Assembly: GCF_002878395.1 (NCBI RefSeq)
Contig: NC_061117.1
Span: 225,491,612 to 225,555,611 of the forward strand
DNA: 64,000 bases
Reading direction: 5' to 3'
Origin: Capsicum annuum
Taxonomy: Eukaryota > Streptophyta > Magnoliopsida > Solanales > Solanaceae
This document shows positions 12,582 through 23,700 of this stretch, piece by piece. The notes under the pieces are model-generated. The model did no database searches, had not been told where the DNA came from, and was given only the letters and a program-made list of their open reading frames with translations. Both the position numbers and the translations under genes were made by a program. How positions within the stretch are numbered: the first letter of the stretch is position 1; every line of letters begins with the position of its first letter.

Positions 12582-12768
12582 AAAAAAAGGCAGTTTGGTG
12601 CACTAAAGCTACCGTTATGCGCGGTGTTCGGGGAAAGGCCCCACCACAAGCGTATATTGTACGCAGCCTTACCTTCCATTTCTGCCAAAGGTTGTTTCCA
12701 AGACTTGACCCCGTGACCTCCTGGTCACATATGGCAGCAACTTTATCAGTTACTCCAAGCTCCCCTTC
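12582..12768 (-). mobile_element. SINE, family A, with perfect 16-bp target-site duplication
   Basis: The body is flanked on both sides by gcttgcagacaaatat (12566-12581 and 12769-12784), a clean target-site duplication. On the minus strand it starts with a tRNA-like head including the GGTCACGGGGTCAAG B-box-type segment and ends with a short poly-T tail at 12582. It inserted about 40 bases after the PP2C pseudogene's stop codon. The full-length body and perfect duplication suggest a fairly recent insertion. Confidence 0.9.
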
Positions 12769-12984
12769 GCTTGCAGACAAATATGCTCATTGAAAACACT
12801 TTTGAGTGTTTTCATTGAAACAAATGCAAGATTATTCCTTGATCCATGCATGTTTGGAAGCACTCCGATCCGGCTTTAGGAGCATCAAAATTATTGCCAG
12901 AAGGTCCTGCTATATATAGCTGATCAACCAACTTGAGCTCGAGATTCATCATCACTGTACTATTCTCTTGGATAGGATCATCCA

Positions 12985-13050
12985 AGGCCCGGTATCCACA
13001 TTGGAGCCCCGACTAATCCGGGGCGCGCACTGCACGGCTCATTCTGTGGT
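12985..13050 (-). mobile_element. SINE (family C) 3' fragment
   Basis: The minus strand carries the GGATTAGTCGGGGCTCCAAT block that ends family C copies at 13220-13383, 16262-16437 and 38703-38882. The head of the element is missing. A perfect inverted repeat follows at once. Confidence 0.6.
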
Positions 13051-13083
13051 GTAGTGGTGGAGTAGTCCCACCACTACACCACA
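13045..13083. repeat. Perfect 16-bp inverted repeat (hairpin)
   Basis: tgtggtgtagtggtgg at 13045-13060 is the exact reverse complement of 13068-13083, with a 7-base spacer. The arm matches the head of family C SINEs, so this looks like two SINE heads facing each other rather than a regulatory hairpin. Confidence 0.85.
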
Positions 13084-13089
13084 ACCCAT

Positions 13090-15960
13090 ATTGGTAGACT
13101 ATATACTACTATGTTGGCATCACAATAAATATGATGTAGCGATTAGAAATATGCAATCGTTATAAATATAGGTGGTTCATTAGTTATATTGTGCATTACT
13201 GTATCGTTTTTGTGATAAATGTGGTGTAACCTCCCTTAACCAGAGGTTTCGTGTTCAAGCCCTGGGTATGGAAAAACACTTGGTAGGGAGCGTTTTCCCC
13301 CGAATAGGGCCCTACACTACGCAGATTCGGATTAGTCGGACTCCAATGCGGGTACGGAACACCGGATGGAAAACAAAAAAAATGATTAAAGCTAAAGATT
13401 ATCTTTTAACGTTAATTTACATGAGACAAAGATACTTCCAATTGGCTAGATTTGTCCTCTATTGTATTAACATCACAATAAATATAAATCAGCAATTAGA
13501 AATAGCAATATAAATACAGGTAATTCATTGGTTAAACTATACATTAATATTGTATTAGCTAAACAATTAATGTTTTATGACGAATAGACATGCAGTCAAT
13601 TTTATTTTATTTTTTTGTAGATGAGAGAACAATTTTTATTACCTAATACATTATTGAAATTCAAATTTTATGAAAAAAGAGTATCAGAACCAAAAAAAAA
13701 AAATTCTCAAGTTATACACAAATGGGAAGTATAAAAATTGAGTTTAAATATAGTATATTAAGAAGTATTTGTTTAAAAAGGGTTTACAAAGATAAATGGT
13801 TATTTTAAAGAATATTTTCTTTGTCATCTAATTTATTTGAAACCCAAGTAATATAATAGTTGGCTAAGTTATATGCTATGGTATTGACATCACAATAAAT
13901 ATGATGTATCGATTAGAAATATGTAATCATTATAAATATAGGTGGTTTATTAGTTAATTATGTATTATTGTATTGTCCTTATAATAAATGTGGTATAACA
14001 ATTAAAAATATGCAATTATTAGAATTGATTTCAAATATCTTCTTTATCAGCTAATTCATGTGACGTTCAGATACTTCCATGTTTAATTACGCTTTGTGCT
14101 ACTATCGTGCCATCATGATAAATGTAACAGTGTAGCGATAATCATTGAAGATGATTAAATTCAAAGATTATTTTTTACAACTAATTCACATGATGCACAA
14201 CTACTTTCAGCTGATTAGATTTATCCTTTATCGTATTATCATCTCAATAAATATAAATGTAGCAATTAGAAATTGCAATTATCATAAAAACAGGTAATTC
14301 ATTGGCTAAATTATACAGTAATATCGTATTAGCCAAGCAATTAATGTGCTATGATGAATACAAATGCACAATTATTTCAAATTCAGTCTAGTGAGTATTT
14401 AATTCATCGACTACTTCATCCAAGAATTAGGTACTCCCATAACTATTAATACCCTAATATGATTTAACAATTAATATTTTATTAGTCAAGCAATTAATGT
14501 GGTATGATGAATAAAAATACGACATTTGAAATTCATTTCAGTAAGTATTTGATTTATCGACTACTTCAATCACACACACAAATATGAAAAAAAATAAAAA
14601 ATTGTAATAAATACAATAGACATTTAATCATATTTTATCTGAGTCACGGATGCTTCCATACTTGATAGGTTCTGTGCTACTATCATGATAAAATATAATC
14701 ATGTAGCGACTAAGACTATGTAATCATTATAAATATATGTGGCTAATTGGCTAGACTACATATTACTATATTGACCTCACCATAAATATAATGTAGTTAT
14801 TAAAAATATGCGGTCACTACAAATATAGGTAATTCATTAGTTGGATTATGCATTATTGTGTTGTTTTTTGATAAATATGATATAACGATTTAAAACACGT
14901 AATTATTATATGTGATTTTAAAGAGTATTTTCTTCATCAGACCATTCATGCGAGGCATAAATATGATCTTACAATTAAAATACACAATCATTACAAGTGG
15001 TTCATTTTAAAGAGTATCTTTTTCATCAACTAATTCATGTGAGAATCAGAACGGTTCATTAGTCAAATTGTATTCTATGTTATTAATCTTGTAATAAATG
15101 TGGTATAACAAGTAAATCATACAATCCCTACGGACGGTTAAATTCAAAATTAGCTTTTGCAACTAATTTACATGATGCGCAAATACTTTCAGCTGGTTAG
15201 ATTTGTTCTTTATTGTATTCACATCTCAATAAATAAAATGTAACATATATTAATATTGTATTAGCCAAGCAACTAATGTAGCATGACGATTCTGTGCTAC
15301 TATCGTGCCATCACAATAAATATATTATTATAGCAATTAATAATATGTAATCATTACAAATACATGTGGCTCATTGACAGGTTGTAAGTTACAAATCTAA
15401 CTTACATGGTTAAATTCAAGATTAGCTTTCCCAATTAATTCAAATGATGCTTAGATACTTTCAGTTGGCTAGATTTGTCCTTTACCGTATTAACATCTCA
15501 ATAAATAAAATGTAGCAATTAAACACAAGCAATTCATTGACTAAAATATACATTAATATTGTATCAACCAAGCAACTAATGTAGCATGGCGATTCTGTGC
15601 TACTATTGTGCCATCACGATAAATGTGTTATTACAGCAATTAGTAATATGTAATCATTACAAATACACGTGACTCATTGACAGGCTGTAAGTTACTATAT
15701 TGTCCTTTATCATATTAACATCTCAATAAATAAAATGTAGTAATTAGAAATTGAAATTATCATAAACACAAGCAATTCATTGGCTAAATTATACATTAAT
15801 ACTGTATTAGCCAAGCAATTAATACAGCATGGTGAATAGAAACATACCATCATTTCAAGTGGATCATTCCAGTGAGTATTTAATTCATCGACTACTTCAC
15901 CCCAGAACCAGGTACTTCTATAGCTACTAAAACCCTAACTCGATATAACAATAAGAAACA
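13090..15960. repeat. AT-rich field of strongly diverged tandem repeats
   Basis: The same motifs recur at irregular spacing on the plus strand. One, of the form ttcattggctaaattataca, occurs near 13525, 14297, 15535 and 15777. A second, tgtgctactatcgtgccatc, occurs near 14096, 15296 and 15598. A third, of the form ctcaataaatataaatgtagcaattag, occurs at least five times. Units appear to be a few hundred bases, with insertions and deletions. No ORF, tRNA or retroelement protein is visible. A family C SINE (13220-13383) lies inside. The origin is unknown: an old satellite or the repeat-rich end of a DNA transposon are both possible. Confidence 0.65.
13220..13383 (+). mobile_element. SINE, family C
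   Basis: The sequence runs from a TAACC...GAGGTTTCGTGTTCAAG segment (B-box-like) through GGGAGCG and GGATTAGTCGGACTCCAATG to a short A-rich tail. This is the same order as the copies at 16262-16437 (minus) and 38703-38882. Its first bases merge into the repeat field, so the 5' end is approximate. Confidence 0.7.
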
Positions 15961-16261
15961 TGTCATCATTTAATAATTTACCATATAACTCGATTATTTA
16001 CACTAACTCAAATCGTACACTTATATGATATTTGGGTATTAAAGTCATGTTTGGCTACAAAATAAACTACAATTATTTTTAAATTTTCACAAGTAATTTG
16101 ATGTGAAAAAATGTAAAAATAAAATTTTCTTATTTTTGTAATTTGAAAATAGTACTTTTTATTAGAGTCGTATTGGATTATAAAATAATAGTATATAATT
16201 GATTTTTAAATTTTTAAAAGGTGGAAAAAAAAATGTAAAAAATAATTTTTTGTTGTTCTTG

Positions 16262-16437
16262 TTTTTTTTTTTGTTTACCCGTATTGAAATTCGACTAATC
16301 TGAATTTGCATCGAGTAGGGCCCTATTTGGGGGTAGCGCTCCCAACAGAGTTTTTTCCATGCCCAGGATCGAACCCTCGACCTTTGGTTAAGGGTGAAAC
16401 AGTCTCTTTCGTTGCACCACAACCCATGTTGGTGTTG
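16262..16437 (-). mobile_element. SINE, family C
   Basis: The minus strand reads a head with GGTGCAACGAAAGAG, the GGGTTCGATCC-type B-box region, GGGAGCGCTACCCCC and GGGCCCTA, then an A-rich tail next to a poly-T run on the plus strand. It lies about 170 bases upstream of the sucrase/ferredoxin-like gene's start codon. Confidence 0.75.
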
Positions 16438-16553
16438 TTCTTGTAATTCTTGAAGGAAAAATAAAAGTATTATTTTTTGAAATTTTGTGTTAAATATGTT
16501 TTTCGAAATTGGACTCAAGAAAAAAAAGTAAAAAAATTCATGACCAAACGAGG

Positions 16554-16567
16554 TATATATATATAAG
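16554..16567 (+). promoter_or_regulatory. Possible TATA box of the sucrase/ferredoxin-like gene
   Basis: TATATATATATAAG lies 44-57 bases before the ATG at 16611. It would imply a very short 5'UTR, and AT-rich DNA makes chance likely. Confidence 0.35.
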
Positions 16568-16610
16568 TGTTCATATTTAAGTGTCCAAAGAAGTGTTTTT
16601 AGAGTAGTCA

Positions 16611-19600
16611 ATGGCTAACAGAGAGGATTTCATAAACCCTAATACTTCTTCTCCTATTACTGTTTCCGATGCCGATAGCAGCTACCTTCTAGAATCTTCT
16701 CAGATCGGTAGTGCTTCTGGAAGCCTCCAGAACGAAGGTTTTCTCTCCGGCACCGATTCCTCCTCCGCCGCTGTCGCCGTTGATGCTGAGTTCGGTTTTT
16801 CGCGGCCGGATTTTCGACAGAGTCTGCTTGTTGGTAGTGTTGATTTCTATGAACGGCATGTGTTCCTTTGCTATAAGAATCCACAAGTTTGGCCGCCGCG
16901 TATTGAAGCTGCGGAGTTTGATCGGTTGCCTAGGTTACTTGCTGCTGCTCTTGTTGCTAGGAAAAATGACATGAAGAAACAGGTTTGTGCTGTTGTTCCT
17001 TTTATCCATTCGAATGCTCATTGTTGTTAACTTAAGCAGATGTTAAGTGTTACAAAATTGAAAGTAATGTTAACTTTGTATAAATCCTCGAGGAGACAAA
17101 AAACACTAGGTGCTTTGTTTGCTCCCATTAGAATGTTAGCCTTGGTGGACAGTGTTACTTGATACCTGTTGCTGGTGGGAGGTGGCAGGTATCTCGTGGA
17201 ATTAGTTGAGGTGTGCGCAAGCTGGCCTGGACGCTACAGTTATTAAAAATAAAAAAAGAAAGTAATTTTATTTTCAGAACAACATATTTGCTGAATTAGA
17301 GAGAGGGAGCTGACAAAAAACACTAGGTGTTTGTCTGTTCCCATTTGTCCTAGCCTTAGCCTTGGTGGACAGTGTTAGTTGGTACCTGTTGCTGGTGGGA
17401 GGTGGCAGGTATACCGTGGAATTAGTTGAGGTGTACGCAAGCTGGCCTGGACGCTACAGTTGTTAAAAATAAAAAAAGAAGTAATTTTAGCTTCAGAACA
17501 ATATATTTGCTGAATTAGAGAGAGGGAGCTGTCAAAATCTGAAAAATTAATGGGGCAATTTACTGGTGTAGAAACTAACTGGATTTGTTATGCTTACTTG
17601 TTATGAGTTACTGGTAATCCCTTGCATGATGATGAAGTTTGTATCTTTTCCCTCTGCAAATTCAAGTACTGTACTACTATTAGAGTTTGACCGATAAAAA
17701 GTTCCTTTCTTTATCCGATCTGGCCCGAAAGGGAAGAGATAAGAAAAGGAGTAGTGATAACTCACATCTTAAGTATAATTTGTTCATTGAGAATTTGTCT
17801 TATAACCTCTAATTCAGAGTTTACCTGGTAAAGGTTTGTTTTGACCTCTAATTCTAGAGTACACTTAATTTTACTGGAAGGACAATTTATTAGAATTTGT
17901 ATGAAATGGATCTGATTAGAGTCAAATGAATGCAAAGGATTTGTACAGCCAACCCTAATGTGTTTATAAGGTTTGATTGGTTCGTTTTAAGCCTTTGAGC
18001 ATTCTGAAATGGATAATTTCCAATCTTGATAGTTTTTTAAAGTGTAGTTTCAAAATGTCAAATATTTTTGGATATTGTTCAATTTACTTCTCATCTCATC
18101 GGTGAAACTTTTGGTTATGTTGACCCTCTAAAGCCAACACCCAAAATTGAATAGGGAGGGAGGAACCTGAGTTGCTCGGACTTTTCACTTTCGGTGCCAC
18201 ACCTGTGTGTCACGGTGTGGGATTTCGTTTTGGGATACTTCGATCAAAATCGACAGAGAAATTCAGGACAAATCCACTGATTTTTTTTTTTAAATTAAGA
18301 CAGAAGGCAAATTGAAGAAAATGGAATACATTTCTTAAGCAAATTTCTTAGTTGGTTATGATTTCTTCACGATTGCAGTAATGTCTATACTGATTTACCT
18401 TGTAACTTTTCTGTTTTCAAGACTCAGTTAACAATATGTGAAGGGCATGATGGAACAGAGACATCAAATGGGGATGTGTTGATCTTTCCGGACATGATCA
18501 GATACAGGTTTAGACTATGATATACTATTCTATTGCATCTGCTGCTGTTGATTGCATATCTATTAAATGACACTGAATTCACCCATGTTGCAGGAGATTG
18601 ACTCATTTTGATGTTGACACATTTGTTGAGGAGGTGCTAGTGAAAAATGGTGAGTGGTTACCTGGAAATCCTGAAGCTCTGACTGGATGGTACATATTTG
18701 TGTGTTGTCACGGTTCAAGAGATCGACGATGTGGTGTTTGTGGACCAGCTATAGTTAGTAGACTTCAGGAGGAAATAGTATCAAATGGTCTTCAAGGAAA
18801 AGTATCTGTTAGTCCATGCTCACACATCGGGGGACACAAGTTTGCTGGAAATGTGATCATATTCGGGCGAAACGCTAACAAGGAAGTCTCCGGACACTGG
18901 TTAGGAAAAATCCTTATGCCCCTTTTCTTCTGGAAATTGTTCTCTCACTTGTAGGCAGTTGATGAAATTTAGCTGGGTTAAACTACATGTTTGTTTTTGT
19001 TGTGCACTAGGTATGGCTATGTTACACCTGATGATGTACCTCAGTTGCTTGAACAGCATGTTGCTAAAGGAGAAATTGTTGATTGGTTGTGGAGGTAAAT
19101 TCTCTCTCTGTCCTGTTGCTATTATAATCTGACATCAGGATAAATTGCATTTGATTACTTCTAAATGATTTATTTCATCTTTAAGCTATTCTATACTTGT
19201 AATGATTTACTTCTAAACGTTAGCAATGTTAAAAAATTGTGCTTAAGATGCAAGTTATGTATGTTGCCAAGGCATTGTTATGTCAACACTTTGTTACCTC
19301 TTAAATGGCTCAAGTTCCATAGCCTGTCGTGATCTGCCTATGAACCATAACTTACATTTTTGGTGAGACAATTTTTAGATAAAACCTTCATTATTTACGA
19401 TAATCTTGTTTCAGGGGGCAGATGGGACTAACTGAAGACGAACAGAAAGCATCCCAAGAACATAGGCTCAGCGTTAATGGTGGAACGGATATGGAAAGAG
19501 GTACCAAAAACTCAAATGAAGTCGGTATTAGCACATGCGGATCCCAATTAGAGGGTAGGAGCTGTTGCCAGACAAATGGAAATATCTCATGTTGTCAGAA

Positions 19601-19847
19601 CACTCAACTACCAGACGATGCAGACAATTTCAATCTCCACCAAGAAAATGCGGAGTTTACATCTGAAAAGAAGAAGAGCTTCAAGAGACAAATTAGTAGT
19701 GTAAAAGGAGCTCGCCCTCGCAAGGTGTGCTCAATGCCTACATGGTATGAGTGCTGGGAGCGTGAAGATACATATGCAGTTCTTGCTGTTATCGGTGCTG
19801 CCATATCAGTTGCCTTTGCCTACAACTGCTACAGACAGCTGAAGTAG
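16611..19847 (+). CDS. Sucrase/ferredoxin-like (Apd1-type) family protein, five exons
   Basis: Exons 16611-16982, 18422-18507, 18594-18899, 19011-19094 and 19415-19847 join in phase to 426 residues; every intron is GT-AG. The central region is a thioredoxin-like ferredoxin fold as in yeast Apd1. CRHG-like CCHGSRDRRCGVCG gives Cys199 and Cys202, and CSHIGGHKFAGN gives His230 and His234. These match the Cys2His2 ligands of the Apd1 [2Fe-2S] cluster (family knowledge; ligand roles inferred). The C-terminus has one hydrophobic segment, about residues 402-420, followed by YRQLK, suggesting a tail anchor. A Cys-rich stretch (SCCQTNGNISCCQ) lies between fold and anchor and may add redox or metal sites. 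The plant function is poorly known. The gene is intact and convergent with the SEC14 gene. Confidence 0.9.
17095..17531 (+). repeat. 217-bp tandem duplication containing a family B SINE, in intron 1
   Basis: 17095-17311 is repeated at 17312-17531 with few differences. Each copy carries the 3' two thirds of a family B SINE (TAGCCTTGGTGGACAGTGTTA ... CTGGCCTGGACGCTACAGTT) plus about 70 bases of unique intron ending in GAGAGAGGGAGCT. The SINE therefore came first and the segment was duplicated later. It is intronic and should not affect the protein. Confidence 0.85.
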
Positions 19848-20197
19848 TAATATTCATAAAGAAACTTCAACATTTATTGCGCAAATTTCATTGTTGGTTA
19901 GAAACATCTCTGTGATTTTCCTGGTGTAAATTTAGGTTATTTATTGCATGTAAGTGTGTCAGTCACTTGCAAGGAAGTCTAGAATTTCATTGATTTGTGG
20001 ACAAAGGCTTATGCCAAAATAGTGTTGTAATGATAGATGAAAATTTAGGAGTCTTGTTATGTCATGCACTTCTGTTTGGTCTATGAATGTGTTGGCCATC
20101 ATTATTAATTCATGAAGGTACAATTTTTAGCATTTTGGACAGGGAGTACTAACCAAAGTTCTTTATTCTAGGACAAGAAAACAATATAAGATGAACA

Positions 20198-20342
20198 AAG
20201 GGCAGCCCTGATGTACTAAAGCTACCACCGCTATGCGCGGTGTCCGGGGAAGGGTCCCACCACAAGGGTGTATTGTACGCAACATTGCTTTGCATTTCTG
20301 TCAGAGGTTGTTTTCGAGGCTTGAACCCGTGACCTCCTCGTC
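20198..20342 (-). mobile_element. SINE, family A, 5'-truncated, 12-bp target-site duplication
   Basis: ataagatgaaca flanks the element at 20186-20197 and 20343-20354. The body matches the 12582-12768 copy but lacks its first ~40 bases. It lies between the convergent sucrase/ferredoxin-like and SEC14 genes. Confidence 0.85.
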
Positions 20343-20760
20343 ATAAGATGAACACAAAAATCAAAACATACCAAAGGAAAATCAAAACATACCAAAGGCT
20401 CCTTTGTCCCTTTTTATTCATCATAACTTCACCTTTTCTTCCCCTTCTTTTACAGTACTTGAACCAGGAAAAAGTTTACTCTGCTTGAGAAGATTCAGAA
20501 TCATGAAAGCAGCAGCAAAAAGCAGATTAAATAAGCAAAATGGGCGTAAAATTCCTCGTGGGAGAATTGACATTTTCGACTATTCATATGATAGTCCACT
20601 CCAAGGTAGCGTAAATGCCATGTTACAACTTAGCTTCTATCTAAATCCTGCATCGAGATGATGCAAGTGATATTAGTACTACAACGCTTACTTAAATCCT
20701 CTCCTCATGTTAAAAGCCGGATTCAGAATAAGCAATAACCAAGACTACAGCGAATCAGCT

Positions 20761-23700
20761 TCAATCGCCATTAATCTTTATTTCATGAAATGTTTGACAT
20801 ATTCCATTTTTCTCACCAATCCTCTGGAATTCAGATTCTATTGTTTCAGCAATCTTGGCGTCATCTGGATCTGGCTCAGGTAAGGTCACGTGGACCGATC
20901 CTTCTTTGCTTGGTGCAAAAGCCTCTGATGCTAGTGCTTGCTGCTTAGTATAATCATAGAGTTGCTGATGGAAACCATGATCCAAGGAGAAACAGTTATC
21001 GTTTGTACCATTTCTAGAATGCTTAGATGAACCCGAGCCTTCTCTTTTACAAAAATGTGGTAGCGATGCATAATCCATTATCTGCGAGTTGAGAATTAGA
21101 GCTTTACAAAGTGAGAGAATCAAGGGATAAAACCAAATGACTCGAACAAAGAAAGAACATCGTACCTTCAACAGTTCATCTTTTCCTGAGCCGGAGAGCA
21201 CTTGGATTTTCTTTTTAGTTCTTTCTTGTAAAAGAGGTCTCACAACCTGCTCATTCGAATAGAGAGTGAGGCTTTAGGTCAACTGATTCAGCAGACTCAT
21301 GCACAATTATAGGTTATACACAAACCTTCCAGCAGGCTGAGAATATGTATGGAGCGTTAACAATGTAATAAGTCTCCGTCTTCTCAGGATAATTTAGGTC
21401 ATCGATGGTAGATATGGCAGTTAAGAGCTACAAAAGGAATAAGCAAAATGTCATGTTTAAAAGAGATTAGTGTATGCTCAAGTAGAAGAAGATATTACTC
21501 CATCTCATAATGAAATTCATTTCAATTATCAATATCAACATATAAGTATTAACAAGATCAAAAGGACTCGTGGAAAGCATAAGTTTAAATCTTAACTAGT
21601 TGTATCGCCTGTATAGAACCTTTGCTTCCATTGAGCTATGTTCTTAGTTAAGTGAGCATTGATTCCGAGATATTATACATCTTTTCCAACGACTCACTTT
21701 CAATCACTATCACCATCTCACGTGAGCTTTCATTTTATCTTCGGGTTGCTATTTGCACCCTCTCGGAGTGCTCATTTCTAGTCTTGTCTAATTTTTCGTG
21801 ACTCTGCACATCCATCTTACCATTCGTATTGCTATGACATTCATCTTGTTGATTTGTTGGGCTTTAGAAACCCAACATTCACTCCAGCTTATAAGGTTTC
21901 TGGCTCATAAGATGATCTTATTGCATAGCAACCATGCGGTACTCCATTTCAGCTATCCAAGTTTGATTCATCTATCATGTAATTATCCTACAAGTATTTG
22001 AATTCTATGTTTAGGCCCCGTTTGATGGCACTTCACCTACAGTCTTCTTAGACGGATTAAACTTGTCATGTCATATATTCTGTCTTATATTACTTATCCT
22101 GAAAACCTTAATCTCTAAAATGTATTTCTATATTTACAGCTTTGAGTTGAATTTGTAGCTACTTTCGTCAATCAACACACTGTCATCTATGAGTACCTTA
22201 TCCTACATACTGTTCGTTATTTCATCCAAGGATTAACAGGTACGGGTTCAAGCCTTCAACGTAGGTCCGTGCTGTAAACTTGTGGTTATGGAAAAGTCCT
22301 CTATAACACTATAACTCCTATTGTTTCTTGCATTTGTGACCATTTAATCGTCCATATCCTCTCCGACAGCTATAGCTGATGCAGGTTCCTTTCATCCTCC
22401 AGCACCACCAAAAAAATTTTGTGGCGCTCTATCATATGCGTTTTTAGGTTATTTGAGTAATTGATTATTAATATTTTTTTTCAGAAGTTCAAATTATGTA
22501 AATAGCAATAGTTATTGAATGAATAAATGCAATCAGAATGAGTTTTTTCAACTTTGAAACTAGAACTTAATCTTTATTTGGAGAAAGTGAAAATATTGAA
22601 CATCATATCGAACTTTAGCAAAAACTAGCAGGGTGGACGACGAATGCAGAAACAAAGAGATGTAGTGAAATAAGTGGATCCTCAGGTTCGGATAGCGTCA
22701 AATGAGAATTATAAGCAGAATGGTCAAGTTGATGAGTGAAACCGTCAGAAGGAATAACGCAGTAGGATTTTGATAGGAAGGTCAATGAAATATAATTACA
22801 ACGTCAAACAAATAACAAGATACCTTAATTTGGTTTAGAGCAGAAAGCTTTAGACCGGTCATGTCCAAAACCTTTATACAGGTTCCAATATACCGTCCAA
22901 ATTTCTTTGATGCAGCAGGCTGTAACATGAACATCAGTCAGTCAACACTGCAGGCTATTTTGTCGTATTTATCTCCTATTTGAATGAACCAACACAAGGG
23001 AATTACCAATATTACACGGTCGCGATATTCATTCATTTGGATATGTGATTGAATATAGTAGTGAATCTACAATTGAGAAGAGGAATATGTCAGTACAAAG
23101 CAATATATCAAGTACAATTTCAATGCCATCTGTAGGAGACAAATGGAAAAAGCATACGTTTGAGCAGCTGAATTATGTTTAAGCTGAATTGACACTCTTG
23201 CAGGTAGACATGTTAACAATGCTTTACATCTAGAATATGACCCTTACCGATGCTTTGTCATATGTGCTGAGCCCTACACCAACAGCAACAACAGGTAGAC
23301 CCTGAAAGAATTAAAATCAAGTAGAAACCACATACTAAGATTATATTGGTCAAGCACAACAAAGAAAATTTGCAAAACCAAAATGAAAAGAGAGCAAATC
23401 GATGATAACTAATCTATTCAGATCAAAGTATTACCTCTCTTGAATATCCAGACATCCCCACAAGCTGAGTGTCCCTCACTCCTCTGTAAAAATCACTGGG
23501 TACAATTGGCTTCTGCAACATTAAATGACAAACATCAACCATATAGTAAAGGAGGAACCAATTTTGCCTTCATTTCTTTATTATTGGTGACTTAACTAAA
23601 GGATTATAATATGGGGATTTCTATGTGGAGATTACATCTCCTTAAATCCCAATTAAACATACAATAACCTATGCTAATTTTCTTTTTGAAACTGCTAAAC

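Noticed and set aside
16657..16886. Antisense ORFs over exon 1 of the sucrase/ferredoxin-like gene
   Set aside because: Shadow frames of a clearly coding exon.
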